Below are positions 5,729 through 5,804 of a stretch of DNA of 5,804 nt, one piece after another. The notes under the pieces are model-generated. The model did no database searches. It saw only the letters and a program-made list of their open reading frames with translations, and was not told where the DNA came from. The first letter of the stretch is position 1, and every line of letters begins with the position of its first letter. The translations under genes were made by a program, and so were the position numbers. Source of the DNA: Akkermansiaceae bacterium (GTDB lineage: Bacteria; Verrucomicrobiota; Verrucomicrobiia; Verrucomicrobiales; Akkermansiaceae). The DNA is taken from positions 1 through 5,804 of the forward strand of contig JALZUH010000214.1 in assembly GCA_023301645.1 (NCBI GenBank), written 5' to 3'.

Positions 5729-5760
5729 GAAAAAATATAAAAACCCTTATTGGGTAAGGG
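5729..5760 (-). terminator. Small intrinsic terminator upstream of the sigma gene
   Basis: On the minus strand CCCTTA (5760-5755) pairs with TAAGGG (5749-5744) around a 5-nt loop. It is followed at once by TTTTTATATTTTTT (5743-5730). This points in the same direction as the sigma gene, 45 bp before its first ATG. It most simply ends a minus-strand gene lying to the right of the window. If a promoter lies further right, it could instead act as an attenuator in the sigma mRNA leader. Only 44 bp beyond it are visible, so the upstream gene cannot be identified. The stretch from the window edge to the hairpin shows no convincing coding sequence. Confidence 0.7.
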
Positions 5761-5804
5761 CATAGTGCGATGGTCAAAAGTGGGTGTTCGGGGTCTCAAG
5801 TGAT

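Noticed and set aside
5685..5777. N-terminal extension of the sigma factor by 31 residues
   Set aside because: It would start with TTG and contain the hairpin and T-tract of a terminator. The extra residues do not resemble any part of an ECF sigma factor, and a good ribosome binding site lies just before the ATG triplet.
1..5804. Mobile element, CRISPR array, tRNA or rRNA gene
   Set aside because: No transposase or integrase motifs, no terminal inverted repeats with target duplications, no regularly spaced repeat array, and no tRNA cloverleaf or rRNA sequence were seen on either strand.

Overview
The window looks like chromosomal DNA from a bacterium of moderate GC content, most likely the PVC group and probably Verrucomicrobiota. 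This is inferred from three things: a metK-ahcY pair with the long bacterial form of AhcY, an ECF sigma factor next to a membrane-anchored YfbK-type VWA protein, and start codons that mostly lack Shine-Dalgarno sequences. No rRNA or other definitive marker is present, so the phylum is not proven.

Layout. Positions 1-181 are a leader, possibly containing the last codons of an upstream gene. It holds a candidate sigma-70 promoter overlapped by two interlocking inverted repeats inside a 7-bp enclosing stem. Two plus-strand genes of the activated methyl cycle follow: metK (182-1366, S-adenosylmethionine synthase) and ahcY (1414-2838, S-adenosylhomocysteine hydrolase). They end at a strong intrinsic terminator (2871-2906). 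A 208-bp convergent intergenic region with an extended stem-loop separates them from a minus-strand pair. That pair is an ECF-type sigma factor (5142-5684) followed 37 bp later by a VWA-domain membrane protein (3047-5104). A small intrinsic terminator pointing the same way lies just upstream of the sigma gene (5729-5760).

How the genes work together. MetK makes SAM. Methyltransferases turn SAM into SAH, and AhcY removes SAH, which would otherwise inhibit them, giving homocysteine and adenosine. The structured leader is therefore placed where a sensor of SAM or SAH, or a repressor operator, would be expected. The sigma-VWA pair resembles a sigma/anti-sigma module: the VWA protein has a short acidic cytoplasmic segment, one membrane helix, and a large exported part with a complete MIDAS metal site. 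A regulatory link between the two proteins is inferred only from topology and gene order.

The items most worth a second look are the metK leader and the possibility that the VWA protein acts as an anti-sigma factor with an external sensor domain. The two housekeeping enzymes themselves are ordinary.
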